Below, piece by piece: positions 1 to 7,750 of a stretch of 64,000 nt of DNA. Below the pieces are notes generated by a model that made no database searches, was not told where the DNA came from, and worked only from the letters and a program-made list of their open reading frames with translations. Both the position numbers and the translations under genes were made by a program. The DNA comes from Chloroflexota bacterium. Lineage in GTDB: Bacteria; Chloroflexota; Anaerolineae; Aggregatilineales; J027. The stretch spans positions 186,001-250,000 of the forward strand of contig JACRBG010000055.1 in the NCBI GenBank assembly GCA_016234595.1, written 5' to 3'. Numbering within the stretch: position 1 is the first letter of the stretch; each line of letters starts with the position of its first letter.

Positions 1-930
1 GGCAATTTAATTGAAAACAACCAGTTCATCCGCTCCAAACACTCGGATTCTGAACATGGCGGTCTTGGGTATGAAGGAACTTCGGTCAATACCATTTTCC
101 GCTACAATGTGATTCGCAATTCTGACCATTTGGGTCTGATTATCACCGTTTTTGGCAATGGCTATGCCTTGCGCGATTATGGCACTCACATCTATAACAA
201 CACAATTGTGAACAACGGTCTTGAGCAGTTTGAATATGAAGGTACGGGGATTTCCATCACCAATTGGGGTCTCGAAACCGAACTGCACGATGAAGTCGTC
301 AAAAATAATATCGTTTTTGGCAACCTAGCTGGTCAAGGCGGCGCAGTTCATCAGCTATCCCTCAATGTGACGGGTGCGGCCAATAATCCACCTTTTGCTG
401 GAACGGTTATCGCGGGTAATTTGATTCAAAGCCCACGAGCAGAAGCATGTGACGTCAGTCTACAAAACACAGGGAACGGCGAAGGAAATTGCCCAATTTA
501 TATTCATAACGTTGGGGATGCCAGTTCCGTGTGGTTCAATGAAAAATATCCCGATGTATTTTATGGCAACATCGAAGATGACCCATTATTCAATACCTAT
601 GACCCAACCAATAACGATTTCGACCTCACCTTGCAACCCAACTCCCCGGCCATTGATGCCGGAGTTGCGCTGACTGTCACCAAAGACGGAGGTTCTGGCA
701 CCGAAATCCCAGTTGAGGACGCAGGCTATTTCCATGACAGCTATCAAGGCATGATTGAAGCCGATACGATTGTAGTTGGGAAAGAAACTGTCAAGATCGT
801 GGCGATTGATTACACAGCCAATCTGATTACGGTTGACCGGGCCATCGAATGGGTAGCCAATGCTCCAGTGAATTTAACATTCAAAGGGGATGGCCCCGAT
901 ATAGGCGCGTTTGAATACGACCCAAATTAA
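1..930 (+). CDS. secreted right-handed beta-helix protein, 3' part (5' end outside window)
   Basis: The reading frame is open from the first base and ends with TAA at 930, so only the last 309 residues are seen. The sequence is rich in short N-rich rungs (NNTIVNN, VIRNSDHLG, NNIVFGNLAG) typical of right-handed parallel beta-helix proteins such as pectate-lyase-like or C5-epimerase-like folds. It ends in an NSPAIDAG stretch and a terminal GDGPDIGAFEYD motif common in secreted DUF1565/beta-helix proteins. It aligns almost end to end with the C-terminal part of the secreted protein encoded at 34292-38287, so the two are paralogues. It sits 54 bp upstream of a glycosyltransferase gene at the edge of the exopolysaccharide locus. 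A polysaccharide-binding or -modifying role is inferred; no catalytic residues could be assigned. Confidence 0.8.
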   Translation, partial: GNLIENNQFIRSKHSDSEHGGLGYEGTSVNTIFRYNVIRNSDHLGLIITVFGNGYALRDYGTHIYNNTIVNNGLEQFEYEGTGISITNWGLETELHDEVVKNNIVFGNLAGQGGAVHQLSLNVTGAANNPPFAGTVIAGNLIQSPRAEACDVSLQNTGNGEGNCPIYIHNVGDASSVWFNEKYPDVFYGNIEDDPLFNTYDPTNNDFDLTLQPNSPAIDAGVALTVTKDGGSGTEIPVEDAGYFHDSYQGMIEADTIVVGKETVKIVAIDYTANLITVDRAIEWVANAPVNLTFKGDGPDIGAFEYDPN

Positions 931-984
931 GCTGAAAACTCGACCAAATATTGCAGAAAATCACTTCTGGGGGATTATTTTTTT

Positions 985-2634
985 ATGTCAAGTGTGACGG
1001 GATCATCGCGCAAAGCCGCCACCAATCCAGTATCTATTCTTGACCCATTGCTGTGGATTCGCGCCCAAGTTGGTAGTGACCGCGTCATTATTTGGGTATC
1101 CATTCTGGCGCTGACTTTTTTGGCGGCGGTGCTTCGGATTTATAATATCGAGAATCAGAGCTTGTGGCGTGATGAGGGCATTTCCTACTCTCTATCGCAT
1201 CAGGATAGCCTACCCCACGTGTTTAGCACACTTGCCAACAATGACCTCCATCCACCGTTCTATTTTGTGCTGCTCTATTTTGCTATTGAGCTCTTAGGCA
1301 AATCCGCCTTTACGATCCGCATCATTTCGGCTATTGCAGGTATTATCCTGATTCCACTAGGGTATTCAATTGGCAAGCGCCTCTTTAATTCTTGGGTTGG
1401 CCTCCTCAACGCTTTGATTATGACCATCTCGCCCTTCCTGATTCGTTATTCACAGGAAGCCCGTCAATATAATCTTTTGGCATTGATGGCCGCCTTCACG
1501 TTCTATTTTGCTATTCGCTGGATTCAAAAACCCAGCAACCGCCAACTTATCCCTTATGTGATCACAGGCGCCCTGCTGATTTATACCCATACATGGGGAT
1601 TTTTCTTCCTTGCCGCGCTCAATCTTTATCTAGTCGTGGATATGTGGCTAGACCCGGCCCGTCGTCGCCAACTACCCAATTGGATTGCAGGTAATGTCGC
1701 TATTGGTGTCCTCTACCTGCCGTGGCTCCCTTCGATGATTCATCAACTCGGCTTCCGTACCGACTGGATTACCACCACCGACAGTCCTTTCAAACTATTG
1801 CGCCTGACTTTTGAATATTGGACAGCAGCAGCACGAGCCACCCCTTTCTATCTACTGGTGTTTTTGCTGGGAATTATTTATCTACTCGATATTGAGGTAC
1901 GTCCCTTCAAAATGTCGCTAGGTAAAGATACGGGTAAAGTCATGTTGTTGATAGTCACTGGCTTGGCTACACTCGTCATTGCGTTAGTGATGAACGAATT
2001 TAAGCCCAGCTTTAAGCCTGACCGCTATACCATTGTGGTCTATCCCATTTTTAGCCTGCTATTGGCCCTAGGGATCATCAATCTCCGCTTCCGTTGGGTT
2101 ATGCTGGGGGCCTTGTTCATCCTCATGGCGTTGTGGGCACGTAAAGATTTGTACTATCTACGCGATCCTTATAAATCAGTGGCCCGTGATGTTGCCGCCG
2201 ATCTCAATGCCAATATCAAACCCAATGACGTGATTGTGTTCACCCCCGATCCACTTGGTCAATCCGTCCAGTTTTACCTGACCAACGATAATTTTATGCT
2301 AGGCTATGCTAATTGGACGTCTATGTCGGATTGGAATATTGACGGTTGGGTAGATGCTTGGTTTAAAAAGGACTTGCAAGCCAATACCTTTGCCCTAATA
2401 GATGAGCATTTGACTGGTGATGCCTGTGTGTGGCTCGTCTTTGAACCCGGCCCAATTTCAATACCTGATGCCGAAAACGTAGCGGATGACTTTTTGGCGG
2501 CATTTGACCAGCATTATCAGCTAGTACGAAAATTCGTCGGCTACGATAGGGGATTTAGTGAACCCCCCTTTGAAGATATGGACTTGGCTCAATATTGTGG
2601 AAAACGTGAAGCCTTAACCAAACGATTTGGCTAA
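985..2634 (+). CDS. GT39/ArnT-like membrane glycosyltransferase
   Basis: A 549-residue integral membrane protein with about a dozen hydrophobic segments. Near residues 55-95 it has the signature of the PMT/ArnT/GT-C superfamily: an acidic WRDEG motif in the first extracytoplasmic loop followed by LHPPFYF. Family members use polyprenyl-phosphate sugars to glycosylate lipids, proteins or polymers on the outer face of the membrane. A hydrophilic C-terminal domain of about 150 residues follows the membrane part. The ATG is preceded by a G-rich ribosome binding site (GGGGGAT). It lies between the beta-helix gene and the asnB-like gene, which suggests a role in exopolysaccharide or glycoprotein assembly. 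The specific substrate is unknown. Confidence 0.8.
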   Translation: MSSVTGSSRKAATNPVSILDPLLWIRAQVGSDRVIIWVSILALTFLAAVLRIYNIENQSLWRDEGISYSLSHQDSLPHVFSTLANNDLHPPFYFVLLYFAIELLGKSAFTIRIISAIAGIILIPLGYSIGKRLFNSWVGLLNALIMTISPFLIRYSQEARQYNLLALMAAFTFYFAIRWIQKPSNRQLIPYVITGALLIYTHTWGFFFLAALNLYLVVDMWLDPARRRQLPNWIAGNVAIGVLYLPWLPSMIHQLGFRTDWITTTDSPFKLLRLTFEYWTAAARATPFYLLVFLLGIIYLLDIEVRPFKMSLGKDTGKVMLLIVTGLATLVIALVMNEFKPSFKPDRYTIVVYPIFSLLLALGIINLRFRWVMLGALFILMALWARKDLYYLRDPYKSVARDVAADLNANIKPNDVIVFTPDPLGQSVQFYLTNDNFMLGYANWTSMSDWNIDGWVDAWFKKDLQANTFALIDEHLTGDACVWLVFEPGPISIPDAENVADDFLAAFDQHYQLVRKFVGYDRGFSEPPFEDMDLAQYCGKREALTKRFG

Positions 2635-2675
2635 ATAGGCAGGGTTCATCATAGCAGAAAGGTACGGTACAGCCA

Positions 2676-4580
2676 ATGTGCGGTATAGATGGTTTGTATA
2701 ACTATAAAAATGGGGCTCCCGTCTCGCGTGATTTACTCACTCGAATGACCTCATTGATAGCACATCGCGGGCCAGACGGCGATGGATTCTATTTCGACGA
2801 TTCAGCCGGAGTGGGCTTAGGGCATCGCCGCCTCTCGATTATTGACCTTTCGACAGGCGATCAGCCCATGACAAATGAAGACGATACCATTTGGATTGTC
2901 TTTAACGGGGAAATCTACAACTACAAAGACCTGCGTCGTGACCTAGAAGCCAAAGGCCATCAATTCCGTACCAGTTCCGACACTGAGGTGATTTTACACG
3001 CCTATGAGGAATATGGCACCGAATGCCCCGTTCATTTTAATGGCATTTTTGCCTTTGGCCTGTGGGATACCCAAAAACGCCGTCTGTTCATTGCGCGTGA
3101 TCACTTTGGCGTTAACCCATTGTATTATAGCAGCGAAGGGGGCACATTCCGGTTTGCATCAGAAGTCAAAGCCATCTTAGGCGACCCTTCGTTCCCGCGC
3201 GAAATTGACCTCGATGCCCTCAATTTTACGCTGACCTTGCGCTACTGCCCTGCCCCTTGGACGCTGTTTAAAGGGATTTACAAAGTTCCCCCTTCCGGCT
3301 ATTTGGTAGTAGATGAAAATGGTGTACACGAGGGCACATATTGGGATTACACCCCAACCATTGACCGTGCTAAAACCGAAGAGGATTGGATTGCCGAGCT
3401 ACGTGAAATTTATGATCAGGCCATCCATCGCCAAATGGTCGCCGATGTACCCATTGGGATTTCTCTCAGTGGCGGGGTGGATTCAACCACCGTGCTGCAT
3501 CTCATGGCAAAACACTCCAGTGGCCCGGTCAAAGCCTACTCTGTTGCTTTTGAAGGCCGTGAAGATGTCAATGAAATCGAGCCAGCCCGTGAAATGGCAA
3601 AACATTATGGGGCCGAGTTTAATTCCCGCGTCATCACCGAAGCGGACTATAGCGATTTCATGACTCGCTACATCTGGCACATGGAAGAGCCTGTCGTCAA
3701 TCAATCAGCGGCAGCCTACTATTTTGTGGCGCAGATGGCGCGCGATCAAGGACTGAAGGTGCTGCTGAACGGTCAAGGGCCAGATGAGGCGTTTGGTGGC
3801 TATCCCCGTCATCTTGGGGCAAATTATGTCGAGCGTTTCCGTAAATATGGCGCGGCCTATGCTGCCCGACTCGCCCAACCCCTTGCCAAGAAAATGCCCT
3901 TGTCAGAGCAAGCGCGGCGCTTGAATTATGCCCTCGGTGCTCAAGATGAAGCCGATGCCTTGCTGCGCGTCTACTCCATCATGCCCGATTCAGCACGTAA
4001 TAGCCTCATTGGGGTCGAAACCCGCCGCCGCATGAATCCCCAATCAGCGCGTGACTGGGCCAGAAAGCAGATTGCGCGTGCGCCGCAGGATGCTACCTTT
4101 ATGGAAAAGATGCTGTTCGTAGATGCCCGTACCGACCTCGCCGAAGAACTGCTACTTTCTGAAAACAAGATGTCAATGGCTGCCAGCATCGAAGCCCGTG
4201 TGCCCTATCTGGACGTTGAAATTATGAAAGTTGCCGAACGGATTCCCGGTAATCTCAAAATCAATGGGCGCGACCAAAAAATCATCCACAAAAAAGTCTG
4301 CATGTCGTATATCCCGCAAGAAGTTGCCAACCGCAAAAAGATCGGTTTTGTGAGTGCCGCTGATTTGTGGTTCCGGGGCAAAATCGGCACCCAATTTTTG
4401 GAGCAAATCGCCAACCCGAATTCCTTCACCCAAACCTATCTGAATCGGGAAGGAGTTGAACACCTCATCCAGCAGCACCTTAGCGAACGGTGGGATCATC
4501 AACGGGTCTTGTTTATGCTCTATTCGTTGGAAAACTGGTATAGCGTGTTCTTCGAAAACATCAACGAGCCCGTCCGCTAG
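2676..4580 (+). CDS. asnB: asparagine synthase (glutamine-hydrolysing)-like amidotransferase
   Basis: A 634-residue protein starting MCGIDG, so after Met removal the class II glutamine amidotransferase nucleophile Cys2 is N-terminal. The glutaminase domain covers about residues 2-215 (RGPDG at 31-35, FNGEIYNY near 76-83). The synthetase domain carries the ATP-pyrophosphatase loop SGGVDS at 265-270. AsnB enzymes convert aspartate to asparagine with glutamine as nitrogen donor. Paralogues are common in exopolysaccharide loci, where they may amidate uronic acids or other cell-surface components. Its position inside this locus makes such a specialised role plausible, but that is inference. A strong terminator follows at 4602. 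Confidence 0.9.
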   Translation: MCGIDGLYNYKNGAPVSRDLLTRMTSLIAHRGPDGDGFYFDDSAGVGLGHRRLSIIDLSTGDQPMTNEDDTIWIVFNGEIYNYKDLRRDLEAKGHQFRTSSDTEVILHAYEEYGTECPVHFNGIFAFGLWDTQKRRLFIARDHFGVNPLYYSSEGGTFRFASEVKAILGDPSFPREIDLDALNFTLTLRYCPAPWTLFKGIYKVPPSGYLVVDENGVHEGTYWDYTPTIDRAKTEEDWIAELREIYDQAIHRQMVADVPIGISLSGGVDSTTVLHLMAKHSSGPVKAYSVAFEGREDVNEIEPAREMAKHYGAEFNSRVITEADYSDFMTRYIWHMEEPVVNQSAAAYYFVAQMARDQGLKVLLNGQGPDEAFGGYPRHLGANYVERFRKYGAAYAARLAQPLAKKMPLSEQARRLNYALGAQDEADALLRVYSIMPDSARNSLIGVETRRRMNPQSARDWARKQIARAPQDATFMEKMLFVDARTDLAEELLLSENKMSMAASIEARVPYLDVEIMKVAERIPGNLKINGRDQKIIHKKVCMSYIPQEVANRKKIGFVSAADLWFRGKIGTQFLEQIANPNSFTQTYLNREGVEHLIQQHLSERWDHQRVLFMLYSLENWYSVFFENINEPVR

Positions 4581-4601
4581 GCAATTACTTTACATGATGC
4601 A

Positions 4602-4637
4602 GGGTGAGTCTAATAATAAAACTCACCCTTTATTTTT
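4602..4637 (+). terminator. Rho-independent terminator after asnB-like gene
   Basis: A perfect 8-bp stem, GGGTGAGT (4602-4609) with ACTCACCC (4621-4628), encloses an AT-rich 11-nt loop and is followed by a T-rich tract from 4629. It ends the + strand asnB transcript just before the hydrolase gene. Confidence 0.8.
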
Positions 4638-4658
4638 CAAACAACCAAACATCATTTT

Positions 4659-5447
4659 ATGAATCTCGAAATTATTGCTCAAAAACCCACCACAACCACT
4701 CACCTCACCCCCATTCTGTTTATTCATGGCGCATGGCATTCGGCGGTTGGATGGCAAAAAAACACGATGCCCTATTTTGCTGCAAACGGCTATCAGGCCT
4801 ATGCGCTGAGCCTGCGGGGGCACGGCAAAAGCGAAGGTAAGGTGCAGTGGTGCAGCGCCAAAGATTATGTTGTCGATGTGCGGCAGGTAGCCTCGCATAT
4901 TGAAGCTGAAACAGGCCAACACCCCATTTTAATGGGTCATTCAATGGGTGGTTACATTACCCAGAAATACCTCGAAAAATATCCAGCCCCCGCGGCAATC
5001 TTATTGGCCTCATTACCCACACGGGGCCTAATCGGGTTCACTCTACGCTATTCAAGACGGCATCCACTGACCATGCTGATTCACATGCTGACGATGGATG
5101 CCTATCGCATCATTAAAAATTTTGATGATGCGCGTGATTTGCTATTTACTGATGCCGTGCCTGAAACTCAAGCACGTGAATTTTGGCAGGAATTAGGGCA
5201 GGAATCGTATCGCATTGAGACCGAGATGCTGCTTAACCTTCCACGCCCCGCCAAAATCAAAACACCAATGCTGGTGGTTGGCGCAGAAAAAGATAATTTC
5301 TTCTCACAGGGTGAAATTCGCGGAACAGCGCGTGCCTATCAGACCGAGGCCGCTTTTTTTCCGGGTGGACACAATTTGATGATCGAGCCGGGATGGGAAA
5401 AAGTCGCTGATTATATTATGGGCTGGTTACACGAGCACGGTTTCTAA
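4659..5447 (+). CDS. alpha/beta hydrolase (lysophospholipase-like)
   Basis: A 262-residue alpha/beta-hydrolase fold protein. The oxyanion-hole motif HGAWH is at 23-27, the nucleophile elbow GHSMGG has Ser at 95, a likely acid lies in VVGAEKDNF, and the base is the His of PGGHNLMIEPGWE near the C-terminus. The catalytic triad therefore looks complete. Substrate cannot be read from the sequence; relatives include lysophospholipases and carboxylesterases. It has no signal peptide. Its 3' end overlaps the 3' end of the minus-strand membrane-protein gene by 32 bp. No obvious Shine-Dalgarno sequence precedes the ATG. Confidence 0.85.
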   Translation: MNLEIIAQKPTTTTHLTPILFIHGAWHSAVGWQKNTMPYFAANGYQAYALSLRGHGKSEGKVQWCSAKDYVVDVRQVASHIEAETGQHPILMGHSMGGYITQKYLEKYPAPAAILLASLPTRGLIGFTLRYSRRHPLTMLIHMLTMDAYRIIKNFDDARDLLFTDAVPETQAREFWQELGQESYRIETEMLLNLPRPAKIKTPMLVVGAEKDNFFSQGEIRGTARAYQTEAAFFPGGHNLMIEPGWEKVADYIMGWLHEHGF

Positions 5448-5901
5448 AATGGCGAACTTCCCAAAATGCCCATGAAGCAAAAAAGATAAAGGGTAGCCAC
5501 GCCGGAAAACCTATCCATGATTGCGTATCAGTGCGTACTCGCCAAAAGCCCACCTTATTGAGGAGATTTTTCGATTCAGGCCGATGAGCAGTTTGAAAAA
5601 ATGTACCTGCGGGGTCAATCCGTTGTAGGGGCTTATCCCAGTCCATTTCACCATAGGCCCGACCACCTCCCACCCAAATTGATCCATTACCCGGCCAGCG
5701 CACGCGATAATAGGTACTGACCTTTTCACCATAGTTTTCACGTTCAGTGTCTATCCCAACCGAAGTGTAATAAAAATAACCAGTCAGCCACATACCACCA
5801 GCGGCAAAGCTGAGGATAATCAGGGTGATAGGCCAGCACCCCTGTATCCACCGACGAGCGGATAAAGGGGTCTGGAGTAGATTAGGCAGGTTTGCGGGCA
5901 A
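5416..5901 (-). CDS. small membrane protein of unknown function
   Basis: 161 residues with two predicted membrane segments, at about 25-47 (ITLIILSFAAGGMWLTGYFY) and near the C-terminus (FPAWLPFIFFASWAFWEV). They flank an extracytoplasmic region rich in aromatic residues and glycine (YYRVRWPGNGSIWVGGGRAYG). It is not recognised as a named family. It is the last gene of the long minus-strand exopolysaccharide run, its start overlaps the end of the methyltransferase gene by 20 bp, and its stop overlaps the convergent hydrolase gene by 32 bp. Translational coupling to the methyltransferase is likely. Confidence 0.7.
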   Translation of the reverse strand: MPANLPNLLQTPLSARRWIQGCWPITLIILSFAAGGMWLTGYFYYTSVGIDTERENYGEKVSTYYRVRWPGNGSIWVGGGRAYGEMDWDKPLQRIDPAGTFFQTAHRPESKNLLNKVGFWRVRTDTQSWIGFPAWLPFIFFASWAFWEVRHFRNRARVTSP

Positions 5902-6595
5902 AGAAGGCCACTGACCCCGTATAACTCAATTTATCAACTTCAAGACGACGCTGAATTTCTTCGGTACTGCGACCTTTCATCTTTGAGACCTGTTTTAAAG
6001 CCAACGCCCGACTCGCCATCAAACCTTTCGCTGTCCAACGCGCCATAAACCGCAGGGTAGGCGAAACGACCGGGACAGGGAACATATTTTGCATCTGAGC
6101 TTCGAATAAATGCCACGTCGGCCACAAGCGAATTACTTCAAACCCTGCCGTCGAAAGCATCTGTTTAGTACCCATATGGGACATATGGAAATAGGAATTG
6201 GCGTGGAAGGGTTCTTGGAAAGCCACCTCCCCTTGCAGATAGGCCCCCGGTTTTAAGACACGGAAAATCTCACGCGCGGCCTGAAAAGGATCATACAGAT
6301 GTTCAAACACGGCATTGCTAATGGCGTGATCAAATACATTGTCTTGGAAAGGCAGATAGTGACCATCACAAATGAGACTGACATTACCCTCAATATCCAC
6401 CCCCACCCATTTCCAGCCAAACGACTCAATGAGTTTGCGTGAACGCCCATCGCCACAGCCGTGATCCAGACACAGGCGACCATTGCCTTTGGGTAACAGG
6501 GAGATGGAATCTTGCCCCCAATGGTCAGGAATATGACCCGTATATTTTTGAATGATAGGGGGTGGCGAATATAAGGTCGTGTCTTTTTTATCCAT
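5882..6595 (-). CDS. class I SAM-dependent methyltransferase
   Basis: 237 residues with a Rossmann-type methyltransferase core. Motif I is CLDHGCGDGRSRKL, followed by the acidic end of strand 2 in WVGVDIEG, a strand-4 region (FDHAISNAVFEHLYDPFQ) and a VLKPGAYL loop, matching the Methyltransf_11/UbiE-like family. The substrate is not visible. In this context it may methylate a sugar or lipid-linked intermediate of the exopolysaccharide. It is packed between the glycosyltransferase at 6607 (11 bp away) and the small membrane protein (20-bp overlap), consistent with one operon. Confidence 0.82.
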   Translation of the reverse strand: MDKKDTTLYSPPPIIQKYTGHIPDHWGQDSISLLPKGNGRLCLDHGCGDGRSRKLIESFGWKWVGVDIEGNVSLICDGHYLPFQDNVFDHAISNAVFEHLYDPFQAAREIFRVLKPGAYLQGEVAFQEPFHANSYFHMSHMGTKQMLSTAGFEVIRLWPTWHLFEAQMQNMFPVPVVSPTLRFMARWTAKGLMASRALALKQVSKMKGRSTEEIQRRLEVDKLSYTGSVAFFARKPA

Positions 6596-6606
6596 TGGAT
6601 ACTCCG

Positions 6607-7737
6607 TTATAAAAGCTGCGAATAAATGGCTTTGATTTTGTTCATCGTGACTTGGAGGGCATAACGTTCATGATAGAGGGCTAGATTTGCTGCCCCTATC
6701 GTCTCGCGCAGGGTTTTATCTTGAGCCAAACAAAGCACGTGATCCGCGATGGCTTGGACATCCCCCATTGGGACAAAAAAGCAATGTGCTCCTTCTTGCA
6801 ATGCTTCGGGCAGCGCACCCACCGGGGTAACAATCAGGGGCAACTGCGAAGCCATCGCTTCTAAAACCGCGATTGGGAAATTTTCATTATAGGACGGCAG
6901 CAAGAAAATATCGGCATCTTTGAACAGATCTAGCTTGGCTTGTCCGGTCACAATCCCCGGAAAAACAACTCCACCAACCTTCAAGGCTTCGGTTTTAGCC
7001 TGCTCAATCAAATCATGCTCCGAACCAAGTTCTAGCCCACCGGGGATCACAAATTCCACCGTAGGGTTTTGGGCACGCACGATCGGCAGGGCTTTTAAAA
7101 TTTCCGGCACGCCCTTACGTGTCCCCAAACTACCCATAAATAACACCTTACAAGTCGTGCGATTAGACTTGTCCGCTGGGTGATTAGCGTAGTCGGCAAA
7201 AGAGACGTCCACTGTATTTTGAACAACGGTCACCTTCAATTTAGGCGAGACTTGTTGTAATAAATAATCACGCCAACCATCCGAAAGCGCGATAATTACG
7301 TTGGGCAAGCCCATCACAAAACGAACACTAGCTCGCACCGACTTGCGCCGATGTTCGCTTAATTTTTTAAACGCATTGCCATGCAAATGTCCCACTACCC
7401 GCACACCAAACAAGCGGGCGGTCAACATAAATACCCCCTCTTTATAAAAGGAGATACGATCGGTAATCGGCTGGTGCATAATGCGCGGGCGTTGGGTGAT
7501 TAAAATTTTTACTAACTGCAACCACTGTTTAAAAAATAAAAGAAAATTGGTCGGGGCCATCGTCGCCACTTTTTCAATGGTATTTTCAGGGCGCGAGGTA
7601 TTGAGATGCAGCATTTCATAATCTTGCCGCAGTCCTTCGGAAGCTAATAGAATTTCGTTAAACATGCCCACGCCACCCATTTGTTTAAGCGTGGGGCCAA
7701 CAACGAGTACACGGGGTTTATTCTTTTGTCTTGCCAT
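6607..7737 (-). CDS. GT4 family glycosyltransferase
   Basis: About 376 residues starting MARQKNKPRV. The frame is open further upstream, but this ATG at 7737 avoids a 41-bp overlap and has an upstream AAGGA/TTAGG ribosome binding region. The C-terminal half has GT-B fold features: VLFMGSLGTRKGVPEILKAL and the E-x7-E region PSYNENFPIAVLEAMAS with GxPLIVTPVGALPE. Such retaining enzymes transfer a sugar from a nucleotide donor to a lipid-linked acceptor on the cytoplasmic side. It is one of five GT4-like enzymes in this run. Donor and acceptor are unknown. Confidence 0.85.
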   Translation of the reverse strand: MARQKNKPRVLVVGPTLKQMGGVGMFNEILLASEGLRQDYEMLHLNTSRPENTIEKVATMAPTNFLLFFKQWLQLVKILITQRPRIMHQPITDRISFYKEGVFMLTARLFGVRVVGHLHGNAFKKLSEHRRKSVRASVRFVMGLPNVIIALSDGWRDYLLQQVSPKLKVTVVQNTVDVSFADYANHPADKSNRTTCKVLFMGSLGTRKGVPEILKALPIVRAQNPTVEFVIPGGLELGSEHDLIEQAKTEALKVGGVVFPGIVTGQAKLDLFKDADIFLLPSYNENFPIAVLEAMASQLPLIVTPVGALPEALQEGAHCFFVPMGDVQAIADHVLCLAQDKTLRETIGAANLALYHERYALQVTMNKIKAIYSQLL

Positions 7738-7750
7738 ACCTAAGTCCTTA

